Shown: positions 16,230 to 25,090, counted from the stretch's first letter. The stretch is 41,620 bases of DNA from Kribbella turkmenica (GCF_004348725.1 NZ_SMKR01000052.1:1-41620), one strand, 5' to 3'. The notes: generated from the sequence alone by a model not told the origin. Translations and numbers: made by a program.

Positions 16230-17120
16230 GCGAAGACTACGTTCAGTCACCGCTGCGCCCGCCTGCTGGCGTGTGCAGCGCTCACCGCCACCGTCATCGG
16301 CTGCTCCGTTGAGGACAACGAACGACCCGGCCAGGTACTACCCTCCGCCTCGGATCACAGTGCTGACAGACACCAAGAACCCTGCAGCTTCCCCTCGACC
16401 AGTACATGTTCTCGGTCAAGGACTACCGCCTCCTGAGCGAGGCTCACGGGATCCTCGTGCATCGCTGCATGCAGCGGTACGGCGCCAACTACCCGGTCCG
16501 GCCCTTTCAAGACGGCGGAGCTGAAACCAGGAACCAGGGCCGCTACGGCATCACGGATCCGGCTGAGGCCGGCCACTTCGGCTACCGCATGCCCGGCAGA
16601 GACAAGAAACCGGCGCCATCCGCACGACCCTATGACCCGAGGATCGACGCACTCCTCACCGGTACAGGCGCCCCTAGCGTTGCTGGCCGGCCGCTTCCCA
16701 AGGACGGCTGCGCCGGCGAGGCACAACGGTTTCTCGCCGGCGGGACCGCGGGGCCGGAAGACATCGCCGAGCCGATGGGAATGAAGAGCTGGGACCAATC
16801 CCGCGCCGACCCTCGAGTCCAGGAGGTCTTCGTGCGCTGGTCAGACTGTATGAAGAAGAACGGCCTGAACCACAGGACTCCGCTGGGTTCCAGTCGCGAC
16901 CGGGAGCTCGTCAAGAAGCTGACCCTCTCCAGATCAAGACGGCAGTCGCCGATGCCTCCTGTAAGCGGGAACCCAACGTGATCGGGACATGGGCCGCCGT
17001 CGAAGCGTCGTACCAGGAAATCCTCGTCCGCGAGAACAGACCAGCACTGGAGCTCCTTCGGAAGGCGAACCTGGCCTGCTATAACGGCGGCGACCGTCGC
17101 GGGCGGCCGAATCACTCAGG
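16230..17120 (+). pseudogene. Frameshifted lipoprotein pseudogene
   Basis: Three pieces of one protein lie in different frames. Piece 1 (about 16230-16370) is a lipoprotein signal, ARLLACAALTATVIGC, with the lipobox Cys at 16302-16304, but it has an in-frame TGA upstream and no start codon. Piece 2 (about 16370-16915) reads LPLDQYMFSVKDYRLLSEAH and HRCMQRYG, then a WSDCMKKNG block. Piece 3 (about 16910-17090) reads DPLQIKTAVADASCKR, TWAAVEASYQEILVRENRPA. The order and the LPLD-x-Y / CM / ADxxCK pattern match a lipoprotein family common in actinomycetes (family recollection). At least two frameshifts plus the lost start make it non-functional unless the sequence has errors. Confidence 0.7.
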
Positions 17121-17179
17121 ACGAGATTGCGCTTGTCAAATGCGGATATCGTGGTCGGACAGCAGCCTAGGAGCCGGCC

Positions 17180-17950
17180 ATGCCAGCCAGACACAAGGTC
17201 ATCGCCCGCCTCATCCAGCGCGACATAGCGGCCGGGACTCTCACTCCCGGCCAAGCCCTGCCAACCGATGAGGAACTGGCGCGCAAATACAAAGCCCCGA
17301 TCGAAGAGTTGCGGCTGGCGATCGCCCATCTGAGCAACAGCGGCCTGATCACAGTGGACGACGCCGGCGAAGCAGCGGTGAGCGACCCGCCGACCCAGAG
17401 CCATGTCACATCGGCATCAACCAGCTACCTGAAGCCGCTTCCGAGACACGACGACCAGTTCCACGAATCAGCAAGCCAACTCGGTCTGGCCGCGACCCAG
17501 CGGGTCGAGACCGATCAAGCGCCTGCGTCCGCCCAGATCGCGGATCGGCTCGACATCAAGCTCGGGCAGCAAGTGCTTCATCTACGGACCGTCCGACTCG
17601 CCGATGCTGTGCCGGTCGAACTGGAGGACACCTACTACCCCTGCGACCTGGTCGGCACCGGTCCCGCCGCGGCGGACAGCATCCCCGATGAGTTCCTTCA
17701 CAGGTTCGGCTGGACACGAGTGGGATGGCAGGACGCGATCACGGCTCGCTGTCCTACAGATGCCGAAGCAGCACACCTAGAGCTCACCGACCCCAGTCCC
17801 ATCATCGAGCGCACCCGAGTCCGCTACGCGAAGAAAAACGACGGGCCACCCCGGCCCGTCAGCTACACCCAGTCGGTTCTGATCGGAGGCCGCAACCAGT
17901 TGGTCTACCACCTCAAACAAGCCGACCTCCCCATCTCAATGAGGGGTTGA
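17180..17950 (+). CDS. GntR-family regulator with UTRA domain
   Basis: Regulator of 256 residues. The N-terminal winged helix (about 1-70) reads HKVIARLIQRDIAAGTLTPG, LPTDEELARKYKAPIEELRL; the recognition helix is less canonical than in most GntR proteins. The C-terminal UTRA region (about 95-245) has LHLRTVRLADAVPVELEDTYY and a final LIGGRNQLVYHL strand. AGGAG ends about five bases before ATG 17180. Codon use appears less GC3-biased than in flanking housekeeping genes, which suggests transfer. UTRA GntR proteins of this sort are often carried by integrative elements, and an integrase fragment lies 3 kb downstream (inference). Confidence 0.82.
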   Translation: MPARHKVIARLIQRDIAAGTLTPGQALPTDEELARKYKAPIEELRLAIAHLSNSGLITVDDAGEAAVSDPPTQSHVTSASTSYLKPLPRHDDQFHESASQLGLAATQRVETDQAPASAQIADRLDIKLGQQVLHLRTVRLADAVPVELEDTYYPCDLVGTGPAAADSIPDEFLHRFGWTRVGWQDAITARCPTDAEAAHLELTDPSPIIERTRVRYAKKNDGPPRPVSYTQSVLIGGRNQLVYHLKQADLPISMRG

Positions 17951-18093
17951 CGGCGCGCTCCCTCGCCCACAAGCCGACCTGATGGGTTCCAGACCACAAC
18001 GCGATCATCCGACGTGACATCCGAACGTCTGAAACTGGCATGAACGGGAGTTGATGAGCCGGGAGTTGGTGGCGTCTCTGACACACTTGACGG

Positions 18094-18612
18094 ATGAGAC
18101 CCGCGCTGTTTGGGCCCAGACTGCGCCTTGTGCCAGCGACCTTGGAGCACATCGACTTGTTCGCCGAGCTCAACTGTGACCCGGATGTGATGCGATATGT
18201 CACCGGACGATCGTCGTCGCGGGCCGAGGTCGAAGAGGAGTGGTCACGGCGCTTTGGGCCACGCACCGACGAGAGCCGCGGTCTGGGATACTGGGTCGGA
18301 TACTCCGACGCTCGCTTCATCGGCTGGTGGGGTCTCGGAGTCCCGACGGGCCAGTTGGATGCTGGCGAACTCGGCTTCCGGATCAAGAGTGAGCACTGGC
18401 GGCGCGGCTTCGGATTCGAGGGGGCGCGGTGCGTCATCGACCACGGCTTCTCCACCGTAGGTGTCCGGCTTATCTGGGCTGGCACTGTTGCGAGCAATGC
18501 CGCCTCACGCGCGACTCTGACGAAACTCGGCCTGCGCTGTATCGATGAGCCGGCGCCGGGCGTGCTCACATACGCGATCACACTTCAGGCGTGGCGCGCC
18601 GCCATGCACTGA
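18094..18612 (+). CDS. GNAT N-acetyltransferase (RimJ/RimL-like)
   Basis: Cytoplasmic acetyltransferase of 172 residues. The acceptor-side N-terminus LRLVPATLEHIDLFAELNCD and the GNAT core are clear: a beta-bulge strand (GELGFRIKSEHWRRGFGFEG, including an R-R-x-x-G-x-G/E-like acetyl-CoA loop) and the C-terminal ASRATLTKLGLRCID helix typical of RimJ/RimL proteins. The substrate could be a protein N-terminus, an amino group on a drug, or a small metabolite. It stands alone; 17951-18093 upstream shows only a likely promoter region. Confidence 0.9.
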   Translation: MRPALFGPRLRLVPATLEHIDLFAELNCDPDVMRYVTGRSSSRAEVEEEWSRRFGPRTDESRGLGYWVGYSDARFIGWWGLGVPTGQLDAGELGFRIKSEHWRRGFGFEGARCVIDHGFSTVGVRLIWAGTVASNAASRATLTKLGLRCIDEPAPGVLTYAITLQAWRAAMH

Positions 18613-18912
18613 AGGACAAACTGTCCGGCGGCTGAGGCGCGCTGATTCCTCCTTTGCGCGCCGATGGTGCACTTCTCGTGAAGTATTTTAGTTGCCGTTA
18701 GGTTGTTAGATGCTTGACCTCTCCCGCGCGGCCGCTTGCTGAGACCTGAACGCGCGCAGCCGATCCTTCGTCAGGCGTTCCCTCGTCCGCTCTGGTCCCA
18801 TCCGGTCGCGTGATCAGATTCGTAGCGCCTGACTCGGTGGCGGTCTCCGGCGTGTCCGAGTAGTACATCGTGCCGATCGTGATCTCTTGGTCGACGATGC
18901 GCCAATGTGTCC
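18613..18912. other. No supported gene
   Basis: This stretch is locally AT-richer (for example aagtattttagttgccgtt near 18680) and has frames that stay open only by chance or as decay products. A minus-strand frame reading HWRIVDQEITIGTMYYSDT could be an old gene fragment, but I cannot assign it. Confidence 0.4.
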
Positions 18913-19077
18913 TCATCGCGCGGGTCGCGCAGCGTTCATCGTGAGCGGGAATTCCGAGATGTAGTTGGGGTGCCCTGATCGCCGAGGGGCAGCGCATCGA
19001 GGATGCGTCGTATGCGGCGACCCAGTTCCGGCACTTTCGGGCTGCCGCGTTCGGATCAGATCGTCGACCACGCCCAT
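18913..19077 (-). CDS. Short ORF with good ribosome-binding site, possibly truncated
   Basis: Frame of 54 residues starting MGVVDDLIRTRQPESAGTG. AGGAG lies a few bases before the ATG, downstream of the protease stop on the same strand. After about ten residues the composition becomes unstructured, and a shifted frame reads VPELGRRIRRILDALPLGDQ, which looks more protein-like, so a frameshift near residue 12 is likely. Function unknown. Confidence 0.3.
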   Translation of the reverse strand: MGVVDDLIRTRQPESAGTGSPHTTHPRCAAPRRSGHPNYISEFPLTMNAARPAR

Positions 19078-19156
19078 CAGGATCTCCTGGTGCGGAGGAC
19101 AGTCCCGATGAGCGTGGCCCACCCTTCCCCCATCCGGAAGCCTGGTTCTGGCACGC

Positions 19157-20629
19157 CTAGGGTCTGCATGCGACCCGCGCGTACCGCTGGTCTGCCGAGT
19201 TGCTGTTGGCATCTGTCACGGTGACTGTGAGCTCGACGATGACCCAGCCGCCGGGACCCTGTGGCCCGGATGGGCAGCCCGCGCTGATCGACCGTTGGCC
19301 GTACCAGCCGCTGGTGCCGTTGAACGTCCACCAGAGCGACTCCACGGTGCCGGGCGACGTCGTCATCGAGCAGGCGATGGAGGTGCCTCCGGTGCAGGTC
19401 ATGGTGCGGACCGTCGGACCGTGCACTCGGTACAGGAGCCGGTTCGGGGACCCGGTGCCGACGTCATCGATCTGGTTCTTGGTCACGTTGTAGCGCAGGC
19501 TGTAGGCCACCTGGAGCGGCGAGGCGGTTGGGCTCTTGGACAGGTAGAGCGCTGCTGCGCCGGCGACGTGTGGAACTGCCATGGAGGTGCCGCTCTTCGT
19601 CCCGGTCGCGGTGTCGCTGGTTTTCAGCGCGGACAGGACGCCGCGCCCGGGAGCAAACAGGTCGAGGCATCTGCCCTTGTTGGAGTCGGGCCACCGGTCG
19701 TCGTCCTGTTCGGTCGCGCCTACGGTGATCGCGTCGAGCACTCTGGCAGGCGAGTAGTCGCAGGCGTCGTCGTTGTCGTTGCCGGCGGCCACAACGTAGG
19801 TGACTCCCTGGTCCGACGATCGCTTGACGGCATCGTCGATGCTGCCGGAGCCCGAGCCGCCCAGGCTCATGGTCGCCACTGCCGGTCTAACGTGGTTCGC
19901 GGTGACCCAGTCGATGCCTTGCACGATGTTGGAGACCGTCCCGTCGCCCGCGCAGTTCATCACCTTGACCGCGATCAGTCGTGCGGCCTTGGCGACTCCG
20001 TAAGTCGTGCCCCCGACCGTGCCGGCGACGTGGGTGCCATGGCCGTTGCAGTCGCTGGCGATGTTGTCCTCGTTGACGGTGTCGCGGCCGTAGCTGGCGC
20101 GGCCGCCGAACTCGTTGTGACTGATCCGGATGCCGGTGTCGATCACGTAGACGTTGACCCAGCCTGCTGTCGTGTCGTACTTGTAGTTCTGGTTCATGGG
20201 CAGATAGCGCTCATCGATGCGGTCCAGTCCCCACGGCGGATCCGGCTGGTCGGACGCGATCCGCATCACCCGGTCCGGTTCGACATAGGCGACCGCGGGA
20301 TCGGCGGCGATACGGCGCGCCTGCTGCTCGGTCATGGTGGCGGCGAATCCGGACAGGGCCGCGCTGTACGTCTGTGTGACGCGAGCTCCATGGCGGGACG
20401 CAAGCCCGCGCGCCGCCTCCCCAACCGCGCCGCGCCGTACCGCGTCGGTGAACACCACGATGTAGCGATCCTCGATGACGCCGGGGCCGCCGGCATTGCG
20501 AATCGGCCCCTCGGCGGCCGCCCACGCAGCACCAGCACGCGGTGTGATCATCACCGCCGCCAGCACCCCAGCCAGCGCGATGCCAACCGCGAGACGTAAG
20601 AGCCGGCCGATCTCGACCCGATTGGTCAT
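19157..20629 (-). CDS. Secreted subtilisin-like serine protease (S8 family)
   Basis: Extracellular protease of 490 residues. A signal peptide (1 to about 38; LAVGIALAGVLAAVMITPRAGAAWA) is followed by an inhibitor-I9 propeptide (about 54-124; DRYIVVFTDAV ... AYVEPDRVM). The catalytic domain has the triad Asp164 (VIDTGI), His197 (NGHGTHVAG) and Ser349 (SGTSMAVPHVAG), and the oxyanion Asn284 (AAGNDND), so it looks active. About 95 C-terminal residues form a beta-rich, PKD/Ig-like module. ATG 20629 is chosen because GGGAGG lies just upstream and a signal peptide follows; the frame stays open further upstream without one. Proteinase K-like organisation is typical of actinobacterial degradative enzymes. 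Confidence 0.94.
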   Translation of the reverse strand: MTNRVEIGRLLRLAVGIALAGVLAAVMITPRAGAAWAAAEGPIRNAGGPGVIEDRYIVVFTDAVRRGAVGEAARGLASRHGARVTQTYSAALSGFAATMTEQQARRIAADPAVAYVEPDRVMRIASDQPDPPWGLDRIDERYLPMNQNYKYDTTAGWVNVYVIDTGIRISHNEFGGRASYGRDTVNEDNIASDCNGHGTHVAGTVGGTTYGVAKAARLIAVKVMNCAGDGTVSNIVQGIDWVTANHVRPAVATMSLGGSGSGSIDDAVKRSSDQGVTYVVAAGNDNDDACDYSPARVLDAITVGATEQDDDRWPDSNKGRCLDLFAPGRGVLSALKTSDTATGTKSGTSMAVPHVAGAAALYLSKSPTASPLQVAYSLRYNVTKNQIDDVGTGSPNRLLYRVHGPTVRTMTCTGGTSIACSMTTSPGTVESLWWTFNGTSGWYGQRSISAGCPSGPQGPGGWVIVELTVTVTDANSNSADQRYARVACRP

Positions 20630-20731
20630 GCCGCACCTCCCATTACCTGAGTTACGTAGGACGGTAGGAAGAGCGACCGGCCGCTCGCATCGGGCAAATG
20701 TCCCATCCTCTGGCCGAGATGCGTACGCCTT

Positions 20732-21025
20732 TTTGCGCAGTGCCGGGCCGTAGGCACCACCACGATCCGGGCCCGGCTGCTGGCGGACTACGCGCCGTCG
20801 ACCGCCCGCAAGACGTTGTCCGCGCTGGCCCGGGTGCTGCAGCCGTGCTGGCGGCTGCAGCTGATCAGTCGCGACGACTACGAGCGCACCACTGACTCGT
20901 GCACCGTCGACGGCACCACGCTGACCGGCGCCGACGCGGGCCGGCACGTCGACGCTGGCGAGCTCGCCGCCCTGTTCACCTCCTGGGCGGCCGGCCCCCG
21001 GCACGGCGGCACCCGGGACGCCGCC
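20732..21025 (+). pseudogene. Tyrosine recombinase (integrase) N-terminal fragment
   Basis: The frame reads TTTIRARLLADYAPSTARKT, LSALARVLQPCWRLQLISRDDY, then GRHVDAGELAALFTSWAA and GTRDAA. This is the SAM-like N-terminal region and the start of the catalytic domain of XerC/phage-type integrases. The frame has no convincing start, and the R-H-R-Y catalytic part is missing because homology stops near 21025. It is a scar of an excised or decayed integrative element. From 21026 to 21233 I see no gene. Confidence 0.65.
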
Positions 21026-21233
21026 TTCGGCTCCCGAGATCGAGCGCTTGACCCGTCGCTATCACGGTCGTGCACTGGGAAAAGGGGTGACCGCCGTGTG
21101 GCCGATCGAGCCAGAATTCCACCCTGCCGATCGGCGAAACCTGCGCATGAGGGCGGCCGGCGATCCCCCGCGACAAGTCGTCGCGTTCGGAGCTCATCCC
21201 CAGCTTGGGCGTCACCCCGGCGACTGGTCGCCC

Positions 21234-21762
21234 TCAACTGTTTGGCCCCCAACCCGCCGGGCCGGGACAAACAGTTCGTACTGATCGCCCCCCGTGGAAG
21301 AGGTATGCCGCCCGGCCGTTGGCCGGTTCACGGAACGAGAGCACCTCGTGCACCCCGTGCTCCGGGGCGGCCGCGGTGCTCGTCAGCACCCCGTCGTACC
21401 GGCCGGCGACCAGGTCCGCGAGATCTCGGCCGGTTCGGCCGGCGGCACCGGTCGCTTCGGCAACCCGATCCCGGCCGCCTCGCGCAGGAGGTGGCCGACG
21501 AGCTCGTCGTACGGGCCCGGGGAGTCGCCGGGTCAACCTTGCCCTCGGCAACCAACTGCATGATCAGCGTGGTCGTCCACAGCTTGGTGACCGACCCGAT
21601 CCGGAGGATCGCGTCGGTGGTCGCCTCCACGCCGGTATTCAGGTTCAGCACGCCGGCTGCCCCCGCGCTCACCTCTCCGTCGGCGAACACCGCGACCGAC
21701 GCGGCCGGTACGTCGTACTTCCCGATCAGGCGGGCAAGGTCGCCGTCGAGCCAGGTCTGCAC
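21234..21762 (-). pseudogene. Beta-lactamase-family serine hydrolase, internally deleted and frameshifted
   Basis: The 5' part (GTG 21762, ribosome-binding site AAGGAG) encodes YDVPAASVAVFADGEVSAGA and the nucleophile motif SVTK in RIGSVTKLWTTTLIMQ. After VAEGKVD the reading jumps frame to GPYDELVGHLLREAAGIGLP, then to DLADLVAGRYDGVLTSTAAA and YLFHGG from the C-terminal domain. The central few hundred residues with the YxN and HxG motifs are gone. An intact member would have about 400-450 residues. It starts four bases after the dipeptidase stop, so it was once the second gene of that operon. Confidence 0.75.
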
Positions 21763-21766
21763 GGTG

Positions 21767-22777
21767 TCACTCCTTCGAGAGGACGCGGATCAGGTTCTCG
21801 CCGAGGATTTTGCGGACGGTCGCCTCCGGCAGGCCGCGGCGGAGCAGCGCCTCGGTGACCAGCGGCATGCCTGCCGGTCCCTCCAGGCCGGGGACGTACA
21901 CCTCGGCGTCCAGGCCCTGGATGACCAGCGGGCGGTCGCAGGCCGGGATCTTCTCCCCGAACACCTCCGCGACGAAGTCGCTGCCCAGGCCGACGTGGTC
22001 CTGGCCGGCGACGTCGACGACGTACTCGAGGTGGTCGGCCAGGTGGTCGACCGTCGGCTTCTCGGCGTCGGTCAGGAAGCCGGCGAAGAAGTTCACGCAG
22101 ACGACCCCGCCGGTCGCGGCGATCCCGCGCAGCTGCTCGTCGGTCAGGTTGCGGTGGTGCTCGCGGAGGGCGAACGCGCTGGAGTGCGAGGCGACGACCG
22201 GCTTGGTCGCCAGCTCGAGGATGTGCTCGACACCACCGCGGCCGACGTGCGAGACGTCGATCAGTACGCCGAGCTCCTCGAGCAGGCCGACTGCCTCGAC
22301 CCCGGCGTGGGTGAGCCGGCTGCCGGCGGCGTCCTCACCCGATCCGTCGCCGAGCGCGCTCCGGCCGAAGTGTGTGAACGACACCATGCGCACGCCGAGC
22401 CGGTGCAGGGTCTGCAGGAGCTCGAGGTCGTTGTCGATCTGCGGACAGCCTTCCAGAGCGAGAACCAGCGCGATCCGGTCTCCGCGTCCGGCGAGGTCGC
22501 CGGGGGTCGTACAGAGGACCACTTCGTCGGCGTTGGCCTCGGCGACGCGATGGGCGGCCTCGATCATCCGCAGCGTCTCGCGCAACGATCGCTCCGGCCG
22601 GAACTCGTCGTCGATGAACACCGGCAGCACCTGGACGTCGATGCCGCCCGCGCGCAACTGCGGGATCCACCGCTCCCGGAAGTATTCCGGCCAGACCTCC
22701 TTCGGACGCCGGGCGACCAGCATCAGCAGGTCGTTGTGCGCATCCGCCACCACCGCGTCCCGGTGCAGGTCGTCCAT
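21767..22777 (-). CDS. Membrane dipeptidase (renal dipeptidase family M19)
   Basis: Zinc dipeptidase of 336 residues. The metal ligands are all in place: His14 and Asp16 (ADAHNDLL), bridging Glu109 (LALEGC), His177 (IDVSHVG) and His198 (VVASHSS). Further family blocks are SFTHFGRSALGDG and DHVGLGSDF. There is no signal peptide despite the family name, so it is probably cytoplasmic, as in many bacteria. M19 enzymes hydrolyse dipeptides, some with D-residues. It is followed by the broken beta-lactamase-like gene and diverges from the ornithine-cyclodeaminase-like gene, so the set may once have handled D-amino-acid peptides or related metabolites (inference). Confidence 0.93.
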   Translation of the reverse strand: MDDLHRDAVVADAHNDLLMLVARRPKEVWPEYFRERWIPQLRAGGIDVQVLPVFIDDEFRPERSLRETLRMIEAAHRVAEANADEVVLCTTPGDLAGRGDRIALVLALEGCPQIDNDLELLQTLHRLGVRMVSFTHFGRSALGDGSGEDAAGSRLTHAGVEAVGLLEELGVLIDVSHVGRGGVEHILELATKPVVASHSSAFALREHHRNLTDEQLRGIAATGGVVCVNFFAGFLTDAEKPTVDHLADHLEYVVDVAGQDHVGLGSDFVAEVFGEKIPACDRPLVIQGLDAEVYVPGLEGPAGMPLVTEALLRRGLPEATVRKILGENLIRVLSKE

Positions 22778-22820
22778 CGGTTCCCTTTCGGTCGGCGGTG
22801 TCCAGCGTAATGTCGGGGCG

Positions 22821-23714
22821 GTGAGAGTGCTGAGATCCGAGGACGTCCGTCGTGCCGTGCCGATGAGTACGGCGGTCGACGCCGTCCGCGACGCCTTCCG
22901 GGAGGTGGCCGCGGGCCACTTCGTCCTGCCCGCGCGGCAGATCTTCGGCGACGGCGCGGTGCTGGTGATGTCGGCCTACCACTCGCCGACCGGGACCGCG
23001 GTGGTGAAGAAGATCGGGATCGCGCTCGACCAGGTGCCGGCGATCCGGGCCACGGTGATCTGGACCGGCGGCGGCCGGCAACTCGTCGCCGATGGCACCT
23101 CGATCACCACCCTGCGCACCGGCGCGGTCGTCGGCGTCGCGACCGACCTGCTCGCACCCGCCGACGCCTCCCGGCTCACGCTGATCGGGACCGGCGCTCA
23201 AGCCCCCGACCAGGTCCGCGCGGTTCTCGCCGTACGCCGGATCGCCGCGGTCACCGTCACCGGCCGCTCGGCCGATCGCGCCGCGGCCCTGGGCACGGCG
23301 CTCGCCGACGAGTTCCCCGGCGTCGAGTTCACCCCCAGTACGTCGATCGACGACGCGATCGCGGACGCCGACATCGTCTGCTGCGCGACGTCGTCGTCCA
23401 CCCCGCTCTTCGATGCCGACGCACTCCCCGAGCGTGTCCACGTCAACGCCATCGGCGCCTTCCGCCCCACCATGCGCGAACTCCCCCGCGAACTCCTCGC
23501 CACCGCTTCGGTCGTCATGGTCGACCAGGAGGAAGCCGCCCTCGAGGAGTCCGGCGAGATCATCGACGCCGTCTGCTCAGGAGCCCTCACCGACCTGCTC
23601 GAACTGGGCCCGGCCCTCTCCCGACCGCCCGCCCCCACCGGCCGCACGGTCTTCAAGTCCGTAGGCATCGGCGCCCAGGACTGGGCCATCGCCGCAGCCC
23701 TGGCGCGCGCCTGA
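22821..23714 (+). CDS. Ornithine cyclodeaminase / mu-crystallin family protein
   Basis: NAD(P)-binding enzyme of 297 residues. The N-terminal dimer domain has VKKIGIALDQ and the loop WTGGGRQLVADG; the Rossmann fold has LTLIGTGAQAPDQVRAVLAV and ADIVCCATSSSTPLF, followed by HVNAIGAFRP and the C-terminal KSVGIGAQDWAIAAA. Members act as ornithine cyclodeaminase, alanine dehydrogenase or imine reductase (pyrroline, ketimine), so the reaction is open. The start is GTG 22821, with GTG 22827 as an alternative; the ribosome-binding site is weak. It diverges from the dipeptidase with only about 43 bases between starts. Confidence 0.88.
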   Translation: MRVLRSEDVRRAVPMSTAVDAVRDAFREVAAGHFVLPARQIFGDGAVLVMSAYHSPTGTAVVKKIGIALDQVPAIRATVIWTGGGRQLVADGTSITTLRTGAVVGVATDLLAPADASRLTLIGTGAQAPDQVRAVLAVRRIAAVTVTGRSADRAAALGTALADEFPGVEFTPSTSIDDAIADADIVCCATSSSTPLFDADALPERVHVNAIGAFRPTMRELPRELLATASVVMVDQEEAALEESGEIIDAVCSGALTDLLELGPALSRPPAPTGRTVFKSVGIGAQDWAIAAALARA

Positions 23715-23719
23715 ACACC

Positions 23720-24076
23720 TCAGGTCCAGCGGAGGATGCCCTTGCGGTAGGCGTACAGGAGGCCTACCGCGACGAACGCGAGGAAGATGAACATCTCGAC
23801 CAGGGTGGCGAAGCCGAGGGTGGCGAAGATGGTGGCCCACGGGAACAGGTAGATCGCGTCGACGGCGAAAATCACGTAGAGGTACGCGAACAGGTAGTAC
23901 CGGATGTGAACCTGGGCCCACCCCTCGCCGACCGGGTCGACGCCGGACTCGTACGTCTTGAGCTTGCCCTCGGTCGGGTAGGTGACGGTGAGTGCCTTGT
24001 TCAGCGCGAACGCGCCGAGCAGTCCGGCCAGGCCGAGGACGACGACCGCCGCGATGACGCCATAGCTCTCCGACAC
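23720..24076 (-). CDS. nuoA: NADH-quinone oxidoreductase subunit A
   Basis: Small membrane subunit of complex I, 118 residues with three helices (IAAVVVLGLAGLLGAFAL; YYLFAYLYVIFAVDAIYLF; LVEMFIFLAFVAVGLLYAY). The loop motif KLKTYESGVDPVGEGWAQ and the acidic residue in VIFAVDAIYLFPWA are diagnostic. In complete operons nuoA directly precedes nuoB; here nuoB is about 16 kb away. It is a single gene, converging on the ornithine-cyclodeaminase-like gene with five bases between the stops. The nearest functional relatives on this side are korA-korB. Confidence 0.95.
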   Translation of the reverse strand: MSESYGVIAAVVVLGLAGLLGAFALNKALTVTYPTEGKLKTYESGVDPVGEGWAQVHIRYYLFAYLYVIFAVDAIYLFPWATIFATLGFATLVEMFIFLAFVAVGLLYAYRKGILRWT

Positions 24077-24086
24077 GGTCGAGAGT

Positions 24087-24911
24087 CTAGTTCGTGCAGA
24101 GCATGATCGAGTCGACCGCGACGTACGGTCCGTAGCCGGACCTCACGTCCGCGACCTGCAACCGCAGCCGGCTGACGCCGAGGATCTTGTGGTTCAGCCA
24201 GGTCTCGGTCTCCTGCTTCTGCAGCACCGAGGTGACGGCCTTGGTCCCGTCGTGCAGCGAGGTCCGCACGGTCCCGTCGGTCAGGTTGCCCAGCCAGTTC
24301 CGTACGTGGCTGCAGCCGGTCGAGTCCACCTCGCCCCAGACGGACCCACCCTTGTTCGCCAACAGGTCCGCCTCCGCCCGCCGTGGGCCCTCGCCCGGCG
24401 GGATGACCGTGAACTGCGGCCCACGACTCCCGCCGGCCGCCAGCAGACCTTTCCTGAAGATGCCGCGCCAGACGTAGTGCTCGAAGCTGATCATCGGCGA
24501 GATCGCCGTCGCGTACGGCGCCTGCGGCCCGACCGCGATCCGGTAGGTCCGGACCGATCCCGGCTGCACGGTCCTGATCGTCACGCTGGTCCCGGACGAG
24601 TACCCGTGGGCGACCTCCTGCCAGCGGCGCGCGGACGGGATCCACTGATGCAGCGGCACGCGGGTGCCCGTCTTCGGCGCCGGCGACAGCGTGCCGACCA
24701 CCGTGATGACGCCCTTGGTCGCGTCGGTGGTGCGGATGCTGTGGATCTTCACCGTTCGCGCCGGTGCTGTGACCGAGCTCGGCGCCACGGCCGCTTCCGT
24801 CGTACCGCCGAGTCTCAGGGCACTGTCCGCCGGGGCGACCGGAGCGGCACATCCGGTCAGCGCGAGGGCCGACAATCCGACAGCGGAACGCAGCAGCGGG
24901 CGAAGGCCCAT
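24087..24911 (-). CDS. Secreted lipoprotein, possible NPCBM-like C-terminal domain
   Basis: Exported lipoprotein of 274 residues. The signal peptide ends in the lipobox LTGC (Cys21). A Thr/Val-rich beta-sandwich region follows (VKIHSIRTTDATKGVITVVG), then a C-terminal domain with STGCSHVRNWLGNLTDG, LNHKILGVSRLRLQVADVRS and GPYVAVDSIMLC. The ending resembles NPCBM-type carbohydrate-binding beta-sandwiches (strands, G-Y-G, D-x-x-x-L-C), but this is tentative. GGAG precedes the ATG by about five bases. The upstream region (24912-25183) is shared with the divergent korA promoter. Confidence 0.78.
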   Translation of the reverse strand: MGLRPLLRSAVGLSALALTGCAAPVAPADSALRLGGTTEAAVAPSSVTAPARTVKIHSIRTTDATKGVITVVGTLSPAPKTGTRVPLHQWIPSARRWQEVAHGYSSGTSVTIRTVQPGSVRTYRIAVGPQAPYATAISPMISFEHYVWRGIFRKGLLAAGGSRGPQFTVIPPGEGPRRAEADLLANKGGSVWGEVDSTGCSHVRNWLGNLTDGTVRTSLHDGTKAVTSVLQKQETETWLNHKILGVSRLRLQVADVRSGYGPYVAVDSIMLCTN

Positions 24912-25090
24912 GAGAACTCCAACCAGTGGATCACAGCGTGCTCACGACACCCTGCCGGTTCTGATTGCGGATCGCAAGCGCACTGCTGCGGAGGGTGACA
25001 CCTGAGGGTTTCCCCTAGCCGAGGACGTCCACGTTTCAACACAGCGTCCCAGGCTGTGGACCACCGGGGCTTCCGCATGGTTCCGTACTA

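Noticed and set aside
17960-18010. Possible tRNA-like text (gggttccagacc)
   Set aside because: I could not build a cloverleaf with acceptor and anticodon stems; no tRNA called and no attachment site claimed.
19464-20638. Several frames of 60-430 codons overlapping the subtilisin gene on either strand
   Set aside because: They are shadows of the protease, whose catalytic triad and propeptide are all in one frame.
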